The notes under the pieces: generated by a model | What the model saw: only the letters and a program-made list of their open reading frames with translations | Databases searched by the model: none | What the model was told of the DNA's origin: nothing | Program-made: the position numbers and the translations under genes | Origin: Candidatus Tayloriibacteriota bacterium | GTDB lineage: Bacteria; Patescibacteriota; Minisyncoccia; Phycocordibacterales; JAKAEA01 | Direction: 5' to 3' | Length of the DNA stretch: 19,022 nucleotides | Assembly (NCBI GenBank): GCA_029288535.1 | Contig: JARIGY010000060.1 | Coordinates: 1-19,022, forward strand | Shown here: in pieces, positions 13,342-18,365 of the stretch | Layout: each line of letters starts with the position of its first letter | Numbering within the stretch: position 1 is the first letter of the stretch

Positions 13342-13941
13342 ATGAAACAACAAATTCTCCTAATCCATGGCGGTAGTACCTTTAATACATACGAAGAGTA
13401 TATAAATTTTTTGAAGACCAAAGAGGTAACTCTGGAAAAGCTTTTAAGAAAGGATTGGAAGCAGAATCTCCAGGCTGCCATAGGTGATAAGTATCTAGTG
13501 GTTGCTCCTCAAATGCCAAATGCTCAGAATGCCCGATATCCAGAGTGGAAAATCAGATTCGAAAGAATTATTCCGGTTCTTGATAAAACAATAATTCTTA
13601 TTGGACATTCATTAGGCGCTATTTTTCTCGCGAAGTATCTTTCAGAAAATGATGTGTCAAAAAATATAAAAGCTACATTTCTTGTCGCTGCGCCCTATAC
13701 CGAAACAACAGGGGAATCACTAACAGATTTTAAAATAACAAGTAATTTAAAGAATCTTGAGAGACAAGCTGGAAAAATCTTTTTGTACCAAAGTAAAGAT
13801 GATCCTGTTGTTATGTATGCTGACTATGAAATCTACCAAAAGGAATTACCAAATGCCGAGGCAAAAATCTTTGAAGATAGGCAGCACTTTAATCAAGCTG
13901 AGTTACCTGAAATTATCGAAGACATTCAAAGTCTTGCATAA
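13342..13941 (+). CDS. Alpha/beta hydrolase of the RBBP9/YdeN type
   Basis: This 199-aa serine hydrolase has the oxyanion strand ILLIHGGSTF near residue 5, the nucleophile elbow IGHSLGAIFLAKYL with Ser90, an acidic residue in YQSKDDPVV, and the catalytic His in EDRQHFNQAELPEI. Short length and lack of a cap fit the RBBP9/YdeN group (DUF1749/Ser_hydrolase). It is the last gene of the six-gene cassette, two bases after the kinase stop. The natural ester or amide substrate is unknown. No terminator lies directly after it; the attenuator terminator at 14081 may also end this transcript. Confidence 0.82.
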   Translation: MKQQILLIHGGSTFNTYEEYINFLKTKEVTLEKLLRKDWKQNLQAAIGDKYLVVAPQMPNAQNARYPEWKIRFERIIPVLDKTIILIGHSLGAIFLAKYLSENDVSKNIKATFLVAAPYTETTGESLTDFKITSNLKNLERQAGKIFLYQSKDDPVVMYADYEIYQKELPNAEAKIFEDRQHFNQAELPEIIEDIQSLA

Positions 13942-13952
13942 AATATATCTTA

Positions 13953-13964
13953 TGTTATTGTAAT
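13953..13964 (+). promoter_or_regulatory. Possible -10 promoter element of the M20 leader
   Basis: TGTTATTGTAAT contains a TGtTATTGT extended -10 ending eight bases before the leader-peptide ATG. Weak but correctly placed for a near-leaderless start. Confidence 0.35.
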
Positions 13965-13969
13965 CCTAC

Positions 13970-14053
13970 ATGAAAAAGACAGCCATTCAATTCAATAACT
14001 GGCATCATAACCACCTTTTACTCGAAGGGGGTTCTTGGCATGTCTTCAACTAA
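13970..14053 (+). CDS. Putative attenuator leader peptide (27 aa, Trp/His-rich)
   Basis: ATG to TAA encodes 27 residues beginning MKKTAIQFNNWHHNH and ending GGSWHVFN. Two Trp (11, 23) and four His (12, 13, 15, 24) in so short a peptide is unusual. The W-H-H-N-H run (14000-14014) abuts the 5' arm of the first hairpin (14009-14017), so a ribosome stalled there would block that hairpin. This is the arrangement of amino-acid biosynthesis leader peptides. It has no homology that I can name; translation is inferred. Confidence 0.5.
   Translation: MKKTAIQFNNWHHNHLLLEGGSWHVFN
14009..14033 (+). promoter_or_regulatory. Attenuator hairpin whose 3' arm can instead pair with the terminator
   Basis: AACC-A-CCTT pairs with AAGG-G-GGTT around TTACTCG (eight pairs and one mismatch). 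The 3' arm GAAGGGGGTT (14024-14033) can alternatively pair over ten bases with AACCACCCTTC of the terminator (14082-14092), with one bulged A. The two structures exclude each other. Confidence 0.6.
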
Positions 14054-14080
14054 TTCAGCACTATCGCTTTATTTCTAGAC

Positions 14081-14117
14081 AAACCACCCTTCGAAAGAGG
14101 GGTGGTTTTGTTTTATT
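14081..14117 (+). terminator. Attenuator terminator upstream of the M20 gene
   Basis: AAACCACCC and GGGTGGTTT form a perfect 9-bp stem around a ten-base loop, followed by TGTTTTATT. It lies 17 bases before the M20 start, so it separates the promoter and leader peptide from the gene rather than following one. Confidence 0.88.
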
Positions 14118-14134
14118 CAAATTAACTAATAATT

Positions 14135-15268
14135 ATGAAAAATCTAATAAAAAAACAATTCGTAGAAGACCTATCAAAACTAACATCATTTAAGACGCTA
14201 ACTTCGGATATTGATGAAAATAAAAGAGTACTGGATTTTATTGAATCAAAAATAAGCCGTAAGGCCATAATAAAAAGAATAAAAAATGGCAGCACTGAAT
14301 TTCTCATTGCTTCAAATACAGATACAAAAAATCCTGATGTTTGTTTCCTTGTGCATGCGGATGTGGTGGCTGGAAAGCCTAAGCAATTTGAAATGAAAAT
14401 TAAAAAGAATATCGCATATGGCCGTGGAGTTAGCGATATGAAGTTTTCTATTCCTATCGGTTATATGCTCCTTAACGATCTTATAGAGACAAAATCAAAT
14501 TTATCATTTGCTTTTGTGGTGACGACTGATGAAGAAACAGGGGGATTTCAAGGAGCCGCTTTTCTTGCAAAACAATACAAGTTTAAGCCAAAAATCCTTA
14601 TCGTTCCCGATGGTGGGGATAATTTTGTGTTCATAAACAAAGCTAAGGGAGTTTGTGCTCTAAGAATTGATTCAGTGGGTAGACCAGCCCACGCCTCAAG
14701 GATATGGAATGGAAAGAATGCTCTCGAGCCATTGATTAAGCTTTGCAATGAAGTGCTTAACAGGTATGAAAAAAATAATAAACAAGAATCAATGAAGACG
14801 ACGGTCAATATTGGGAAAATGGAAGGCGGTACTTCTGTGAATCAGGTTTGCCCTGAAGCTTTTTGTGCCCTTGATTTCCGTTTTCCTGACACAACGAGCT
14901 TCCAAAAAATATTTACTGAAGTAAAAGTCTTAGCTAAAAAAATCGATCCTTCCCTTAAAGTTTCAGTTTATTCTACTGGCGCGCCAACTTCTGTTGATAA
15001 AAATAATCCTATCGTAAAAATCTTTATCAGGAACATGGAAAATGCTACGGGAAGAAAAGTTGAAATCAAACCAACGTATGGAGCCTCAGACGCTCGACAT
15101 TTTGCGCACCTCGATGCTCCTGTCCTTATGATCAAACCGAATGGCGGAGATATCCACGGTGATAATGAAAATATCAATATTGGTTCTTGCTTGCTATTCT
15201 ATAAAGCTACGCTTAATTTCCTCAAAGAGTTAGAACAGAAAAAAGATATTCTTTCTTGGTGTAAGTAA
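14135..15268 (+). CDS. M20 family zinc metallopeptidase (DapE/ArgE/carboxypeptidase-like)
   Basis: This is a two-domain M20 aminoacylase/peptidase of 377 aa. The di-zinc ligands and catalytic residues are visible: H74 and D76 in FLVHADVVAG, bridging D101 in GRGVSDMKF, the general base pair E133-E134 in TTDEETGG, D159 in VPDGG, and H341 in NGGDIHGDNENI. The dimerisation domain begins near VGRPAHASR (182-189). M20 enzymes release amino acids from N-acyl or small peptide substrates; family sequence alone does not tell DapE, ArgE and dipeptidase apart, and no lysine or arginine genes are nearby. Its leader suggests control by Trp/His supply, which would fit peptide scavenging. No Shine-Dalgarno site is obvious. 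Confidence 0.87.
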   Translation: MKNLIKKQFVEDLSKLTSFKTLTSDIDENKRVLDFIESKISRKAIIKRIKNGSTEFLIASNTDTKNPDVCFLVHADVVAGKPKQFEMKIKKNIAYGRGVSDMKFSIPIGYMLLNDLIETKSNLSFAFVVTTDEETGGFQGAAFLAKQYKFKPKILIVPDGGDNFVFINKAKGVCALRIDSVGRPAHASRIWNGKNALEPLIKLCNEVLNRYEKNNKQESMKTTVNIGKMEGGTSVNQVCPEAFCALDFRFPDTTSFQKIFTEVKVLAKKIDPSLKVSVYSTGAPTSVDKNNPIVKIFIRNMENATGRKVEIKPTYGASDARHFAHLDAPVLMIKPNGGDIHGDNENINIGSCLLFYKATLNFLKELEQKKDILSWCK

Positions 15269-15274
15269 ATAAAT

Positions 15275-15330
15275 ACTATCCCAACGCTTGTTGGCGATAG
15301 TCTACTGCCTGCACATGTGTGTTGGCAGTA
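15275..15330 (+). promoter_or_regulatory. Two tandem hairpins in the leader of the GCS2-like gene
   Basis: The first stem is ACTATC-CCAAC with GTTGG-c-GATAGT (11 pairs, tetraloop GCTT, 15275-15301). The second is TACTGCC with GGCAGTA (seven pairs, 15303-15330). Neither is followed by a T-run, so they are not terminators. They lie seven bases after the M20 stop and 23 bases before the AAGGAGAT-type ribosome binding site (15353-15361). Confidence 0.55.
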
Positions 15331-15365
15331 CCTGTCGCTGTTCTTTTTCAGGAAAGGAGATCGCT

Positions 15366-16127
15366 ATGCGTCAGTTCATGGATTTGTTCAAGTTCGATTC
15401 GTCCAAGGCATTGTTTGTGGGAGTGGAGCGGGAATGTTTCCTGACAGACCTCGGAAATATGATTGTTCCCAAGGCTCCTGCAGTTCTCCGGCATCTTAAC
15501 GACCCTCTTCGATATGGTTACGAGCTTTCTGCTTGTCAGCTTGAAGAACGGGTGGGGCCATGTGCTGTGGATCAGATTCTTGCAGAGCTTGTCGAGAACA
15601 GTCTGAATCTTGATCGGGTTGGATGGCTCATGAATTTCAAGCGACTCCATACAGAAGTCGGTCCCGAGAACATGCCGCTTGACGTCTATCCCGATCCGTC
15701 TGGAAGGTACCAAGAAATCGTGAAGACAATGCCACGGCATATTCTTCTCGCGGCCTGCAGAGTGATCGGCACGCACATCCACATCGGGATGTCCGATCAT
15801 GAAACGGCTCTCAAGGTCTACAACCACGTCATCAAGAAATGTGACTGGTTGTGTGCTCGAGGCAATGGTTCATTTGGTGAACGGCTCGATATCTATCGAG
15901 TGGTTGCTCCGGACTGTGACCCTCATCCTTACGCAGACTGGGCAGACCTCTATCGTGTTGCCCTTGAAAAAGGTTTTGATCAAGATCCACGCAAGTGCTG
16001 GACTCTAATCAGGATTTCGAAGCACGGCACGATCGAGTTTCGGATGTTCGGTGCGACAGCGTCTCTAGAGAGGATTGTGAGTTGGGCCAAGCTTTGTCAC
16101 GATTTGTGTAAAGAAGCCCTGGTCTAA
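15366..16127 (+). CDS. GCS2-family carboxylate-amine ligase (short YbdK-like glutamate-cysteine ligase homologue)
   Basis: The gamma-glutamylcysteine synthetase type 2 fold is seen in VGVERECFLTD (residues 18-28, with E21 and E23 as Mg ligands), SACQLEERVGPC near 56, the central THIHIGMSDHETALKVYNH, and the C-terminal ISKHGTIEFRMFGATASL. These align with GVEEE, the QVE..TGPC, HVHVG and EFRMFDA motifs of YbdK/GshA2. At 253 aa it is about 100 residues shorter than YbdK, so it may be a trimmed enzyme. The start is fixed by AAAGGAGAT six bases upstream, although an in-frame extension back to 15315 with three Cys residues exists. A terminator follows. Whether the substrate is Glu plus Cys is not known. 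Confidence 0.75.
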   Translation: MRQFMDLFKFDSSKALFVGVERECFLTDLGNMIVPKAPAVLRHLNDPLRYGYELSACQLEERVGPCAVDQILAELVENSLNLDRVGWLMNFKRLHTEVGPENMPLDVYPDPSGRYQEIVKTMPRHILLAACRVIGTHIHIGMSDHETALKVYNHVIKKCDWLCARGNGSFGERLDIYRVVAPDCDPHPYADWADLYRVALEKGFDQDPRKCWTLIRISKHGTIEFRMFGATASLERIVSWAKLCHDLCKEALV

Positions 16128-16132
16128 AAAGC

Positions 16133-16160
16133 AGGGGAGTCTCCGGACTCTCCTTTTTTA
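16133..16160 (+). terminator. Rho-independent terminator of the GCS2-like gene
   Basis: AGGGGAGTC and GACTCTCCT form a 9-bp stem (one G-T), loop TCCG-like, followed by TTTTT. Confidence 0.92.
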
Positions 16161-16418
16161 TTATTATTTGTTAAAAATCAGGTTACTCAAAGTACTGTCT
16201 CACTTGTCTCATTTTGAGTTCAAGACTGAGGTGCTACCACAACGCTGTGACCGAGAAGCTATCTAAAAATTGCAATCCTAAAATACCCTTACGGGGCTTG
16301 AGAAAAGGGGAGTCGCTCAAACATGCATATAGAGACATGAATTGCCCTTATATCGAGTTAGGATCAGACCGAGGTGCTTCCTTTTCTATCATGTAAACTT
16401 TCCCGAAAACCCTTGTGG
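16161..16418. other. Gene-poor spacer with tRNA-like debris
   Basis: No convincing gene is present; a 60-codon plus-strand ORF (16214-16396) has no recognisable domain. A 16-base direct repeat with two mismatches occurs at 16223-16238 and 16366-16381. Read on the minus strand, both copies (GGTAGCACCTCAGTCT and GGAAGCACCTCGGTCT) resemble the D-arm to anticodon-stem part of a tRNA such as tRNA-Gly, but no complete cloverleaf can be drawn. Confidence 0.4.
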
Positions 16419-16457
16419 GGTCTTGTGGTAGAATGTTCGAGACACAGTAGGCACCCA
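16419..16457 (+). pseudogene. Degenerate tRNA-His 3' fragment, possible attachment-site relic
   Basis: Bases 16435-16456 match tRNA-His bases 10405-10426 (T loop through acceptor stem) at 18 of 22 positions, with the last 12 (CAGTAGGCACCC) identical. CTTGTGG a few bases upstream resembles the anticodon loop TTTGTGG with intervening sequence deleted. No 5' half is present. Such 3' tRNA duplicates are the usual footprint of site-specific integration into a tRNA gene. Confidence 0.55.
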
Positions 16458-16474
16458 GCGATATTTTCTTTATT

Positions 16475-16501
16475 AAATCCTTTAGCCATAAGGATTTTTT
16501 A
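16475..16501 (+). terminator. Rho-independent terminator
   Basis: AAATCCTT and AAGGATTT pair around TAGCCAT, followed by a T-run. It lies 17 bases after the tRNA-His remnant. Confidence 0.8.
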
Positions 16502-16510
16502 GTTCTAATC

Positions 16511-16519
16511 TGATAGACT
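16511..16519 (+). promoter_or_regulatory. Extended -10 promoter (TGaTAGACT)
   Basis: The element ends exactly six bases before the ATG at 16526, with no Shine-Dalgarno site, so a leaderless mRNA is predicted. Confidence 0.5.
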
Positions 16520-16525
16520 TTTATT

Positions 16526-16930
16526 ATGTCCATTTTTGACCAAGTTATGACCTTAGAGTTGCCAATAGGAGAATATGCTGTAATTGGTAGTGGCGTAATG
16601 TCGGCTTATGGTATTCGAGTACATAATGACGTTGATTTGGTAGTAACTAAAGAATTATATGAAGAACTCAAACAAAAAGGATGGAAAACCAAAATGGTTA
16701 CCCCAAATTTTGAAGTTATAGAAAATGGAATTTTTGAAGCAAGTCCAGAAATGATAACCTTACCAAATTATAGACCCGATATAAATTCAATGATTAAGAA
16801 TGCAGATATAATACAAAACATTGCATTTGCATCCTTAAACGATGTAATTGATTTTAAGAGAGCTTTAGGTAGAGATAAAGACTTGGTAGATATTCAATTG
16901 ATTCAAGCTTATTTATCTAAGAAAAAGTAG
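16526..16930 (+). CDS. Nucleotidyltransferase-fold protein (MNT/AbiEii-like)
   Basis: This 134-aa protein has the polymerase-beta superfamily core: VIGSGVMSAYGIR with G21-S22, then NDVDLVVT carrying the metal-binding pair D35 and D37, and later ASLNDVIDFKRALGRDKDLVDIQLI, a helix motif (K..LGR.KD..DI) typical of small AbiEii/MNT-type nucleotidyltransferases. Such proteins transfer AMP or other NMPs to proteins, RNA or small molecules, some as antitoxins. No HEPN-type partner or toxin lies alongside, so a role is not assigned. It is AT-rich and flanked by spacers containing tRNA-His-like sequence. Confidence 0.75.
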   Translation: MSIFDQVMTLELPIGEYAVIGSGVMSAYGIRVHNDVDLVVTKELYEELKQKGWKTKMVTPNFEVIENGIFEASPEMITLPNYRPDINSMIKNADIIQNIAFASLNDVIDFKRALGRDKDLVDIQLIQAYLSKKK

Positions 16931-17147
16931 TGATACAAATAGTAGCATCATTCCTTCTCTCAAAAATAGTTCTACTTCTTATCTAATAAATATATAGTGC
17001 ACAGAAGTAGCGGTGTGAATATTATATAGATATACTCAAAGTCTGAAATACTTCTTTCCATTCCATCACTTCAGCTACTAAAGAGTTCCATCCTAGACCG
17101 TCTTGGCACCCAACTTTAAAATAATAGACAGGAAGGTTATGAACTGG
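16931..17147. other. AT-rich spacer with a second, weaker tRNA-3'-end-like motif
   Basis: No gene found. At 17086-17112 GTTCCATCCTAG followed, after seven bases, by GGCACCCA recalls the T arm and acceptor of tRNA-His (GTTCAAATCCCAG...GGCACCC) with an insertion. Similarity is short and may be accidental. Confidence 0.3.
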
Positions 17148-17175
17148 TTGTTATTCTTTTTAAAATTGGTAGGCT
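17148..17175 (+). promoter_or_regulatory. Promoter of the HD-domain gene
   Basis: TTGTTA, a 16-base spacer, then an extended -10 TGgTAGGCT ending exactly six bases before the ATG at 17182. No ribosome binding site. Confidence 0.5.
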
Positions 17176-17181
17176 TACGAT

Positions 17182-17772
17182 ATGGATAATCTCATTGGTA
17201 AGTTTAAACAACATGTTGTAGAGGTTTCAAAGAACCCGAACTTTATACATCATGATTGGTTTGTTGAATATCATTTAAATTTTGTCGAAAAGATTTCTCT
17301 TGAACTCTGTGAAAAGTATCCTGAAGCAGATAAAAGCATTGTCCTCATTCTGGTATGGCTTCATGATTATGCAAAGATTTTAGACTTCTCGCGCCAACAT
17401 GATGTTGTTATGTTTGAAAAGGGAAGAGAAAAACTTTTAGAACTTGGTTTTGGTAAATTATGTGTAGATAAAGTACTGGAATATTTGGATTTATTTGAAA
17501 AAAAGATGGAAGTTGATTTAAGGGGTGCACCAATTGAAGTGAAGATAGTTTCATCTGCAGATGCTGCTTCACATCTTATTGGTCCATTCTTTGCTATTTA
17601 TTATAAAGAGAATGCAAATAAAACTATTCCTGAGTTGATGGAATCAAATTATAATAAATTAAAAAAAGATTGGGATAGAAAGATTGTTTTGCCAGAAATT
17701 AAAGATGCCTTTAAAGAACGACATGAGCTGTTTCTTGAGCAGGTAGGTGATTTTCCTGAAAAGTATTTATAA
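17182..17772 (+). CDS. HD-domain phosphohydrolase-like protein
   Basis: The HD superfamily comprises metal-dependent phosphohydrolases acting on nucleotides and similar compounds. The metal ligands can be placed: H31 in WFVEYHLNFV, H61-D62 in VLVWLHDYAK, His in FSRQHDVVM, and the last Asp in SSADAASHLIGPFF. At 196 aa it is a single domain with no fused synthetase or sensor. Substrate unknown. The gene is AT-rich like the cassette upstream, has its own promoter, and appears monocistronic. No clear plus-strand terminator follows. Confidence 0.82.
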   Translation: MDNLIGKFKQHVVEVSKNPNFIHHDWFVEYHLNFVEKISLELCEKYPEADKSIVLILVWLHDYAKILDFSRQHDVVMFEKGREKLLELGFGKLCVDKVLEYLDLFEKKMEVDLRGAPIEVKIVSSADAASHLIGPFFAIYYKENANKTIPELMESNYNKLKKDWDRKIVLPEIKDAFKERHELFLEQVGDFPEKYL

Positions 17773-17901
17773 ACTCCAATCGCTTCACCACGCCTGCTAG
17801 ATATTCTTTATCTGTTAAGAAATCAAAAATAGTGGATGGTGACGACCCACGTTCAGAATAAGAAACTATCAGGGGATTGAAATATTGATTATTCTATTAA
17901 T

Positions 17902-17943
17902 AAAATAAAAAAGCTTGTAACGGGTTATTACGTTACAAGCTTT
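17902..17943 (-). terminator. Rho-independent terminator of the minus-strand orphan gene
   Basis: A perfect 13-bp stem (AAAGCTTGTAACG with CGTTACAAGCTTT, 17910-17943) encloses eight bases. On the minus strand it is followed by TTTTATTTTA. On the plus strand the T-run is short, so it may also act weakly for the HD gene. Confidence 0.9.
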
Positions 17944-17949
17944 ATACAC

Positions 17950-18276
17950 TCATGCCGATTGGCAAAACAGCTCAGCGTATCTCCAACCACGCTTTGTCGG
18001 ACTGAAGCGAGCGATTGGTGAGACCCCACACTCACTAAAATGGGGATCGATCGAAGTCCGTGCTCGAAGTTGCGCTTCGGTCACATTTTCGAAGACCAAG
18101 ATCTTACTACCCTCGAAGTTGGTGCAGTTAGGGTAGTGGATCCCTGCAACTAAGAATCTCCCGATCACCTTTGTTTTTACGATCTTGAAATTCGCAGGAT
18201 CAGGATTCGGAAGTGGGGCAGGGGTACGATTTACCAAATCCTCGAGCCCTGACGATCCAAGTAGATTCAGGCCCAT
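17950..18276 (-). CDS. Orphan protein of unknown function divergent from a TrmB-like regulator
   Basis: The start at 18276 gives MGLNLLGSSGLEDL and 108 aa, fixed by a strong site (AAAGGAGGTCTGCT directly upstream); a longer upstream frame would include the promoter. The N-terminal third is Pro-rich (NRTPAPLPNPDPANF). The rest is a compact alpha/beta-looking domain: KVIGRFLVAGIHYPNCTNFEG, KILVFENVTEAQL, then IDPHFSECGVSPIARFSPT and RGWRYAELFCQ. Four Cys and two conserved-looking DPHF and ARF.PT.RGW motifs are present, but I recognise no family. There is no membrane segment or signal peptide. GC content is higher than in its AT-rich neighbours. Its promoter region overlaps that of the divergent regulator, a natural candidate to control it. 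Confidence 0.7.
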   Translation of the reverse strand: MGLNLLGSSGLEDLVNRTPAPLPNPDPANFKIVKTKVIGRFLVAGIHYPNCTNFEGSKILVFENVTEAQLRARTSIDPHFSECGVSPIARFSPTKRGWRYAELFCQSA

Positions 18277-18307
18277 AGCAGACCTCCTTTCAAGGTTCTT
18301 GTCCACG

Positions 18308-18339
18308 ATTATATTCTTTCTTTTGACAAAAATAGTCAA
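18308..18339 (-). promoter_or_regulatory. Possible promoter of the minus-strand orphan gene
   Basis: On the minus strand TTGACT (18339-18334) and TATAAT (18313-18308) are present, but the 20-base spacer is longer than ideal. The -35 half overlaps an inverted repeat shared with the plus-strand promoter. Confidence 0.4.
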
Positions 18340-18350
18340 TATCGTATAAT
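18323..18350 (+). promoter_or_regulatory. Consensus promoter of the TrmB-like regulator gene
   Basis: TTGACA, a 16-base spacer and TATAAT: both hexamers are perfect. The predicted start leaves a leader of about ten bases. Confidence 0.75.
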
Positions 18351-18361
18351 AATCGTTATAC
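18323..18361. promoter_or_regulatory. Putative operators in the divergent promoter region
   Basis: Two perfect inverted repeats are seen: TTGAC-7-GTCAA (18323-18339), covering both -35 regions, and GTATAA-6-TTATAC (18344-18361), covering the plus-strand -10 and start. Either could be the binding site of the adjacent wHTH regulator. Confidence 0.5.
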
Positions 18362-18365
18362 AAAT

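Noticed and set aside
10565..13941. Antibiotic-resistance island
   Set aside because: APH-fold and chloramphenicol-phosphotransferase-like kinases are broad families. Nothing in the sequence shows an antibiotic substrate, and there is no transposase or integron.
16214..16396. 60-codon ORF in the spacer after the GCS2 gene
   Set aside because: No start context, no domain, and it spans the tRNA-like direct repeats, so it is probably non-coding.
16526..17772. Toxin-antitoxin pair (nucleotidyltransferase plus HD protein)
   Set aside because: The genes are separated by 250 bp with independent promoters, and neither is a HEPN toxin or a known partner of the other.
17852..17884. CRISPR-repeat-like end (AGGGGATTGAAAT)
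   Set aside because: The ATTGAAA ending recalls some CRISPR repeats, but there is only one copy, with no spacer periodicity and no cas genes.
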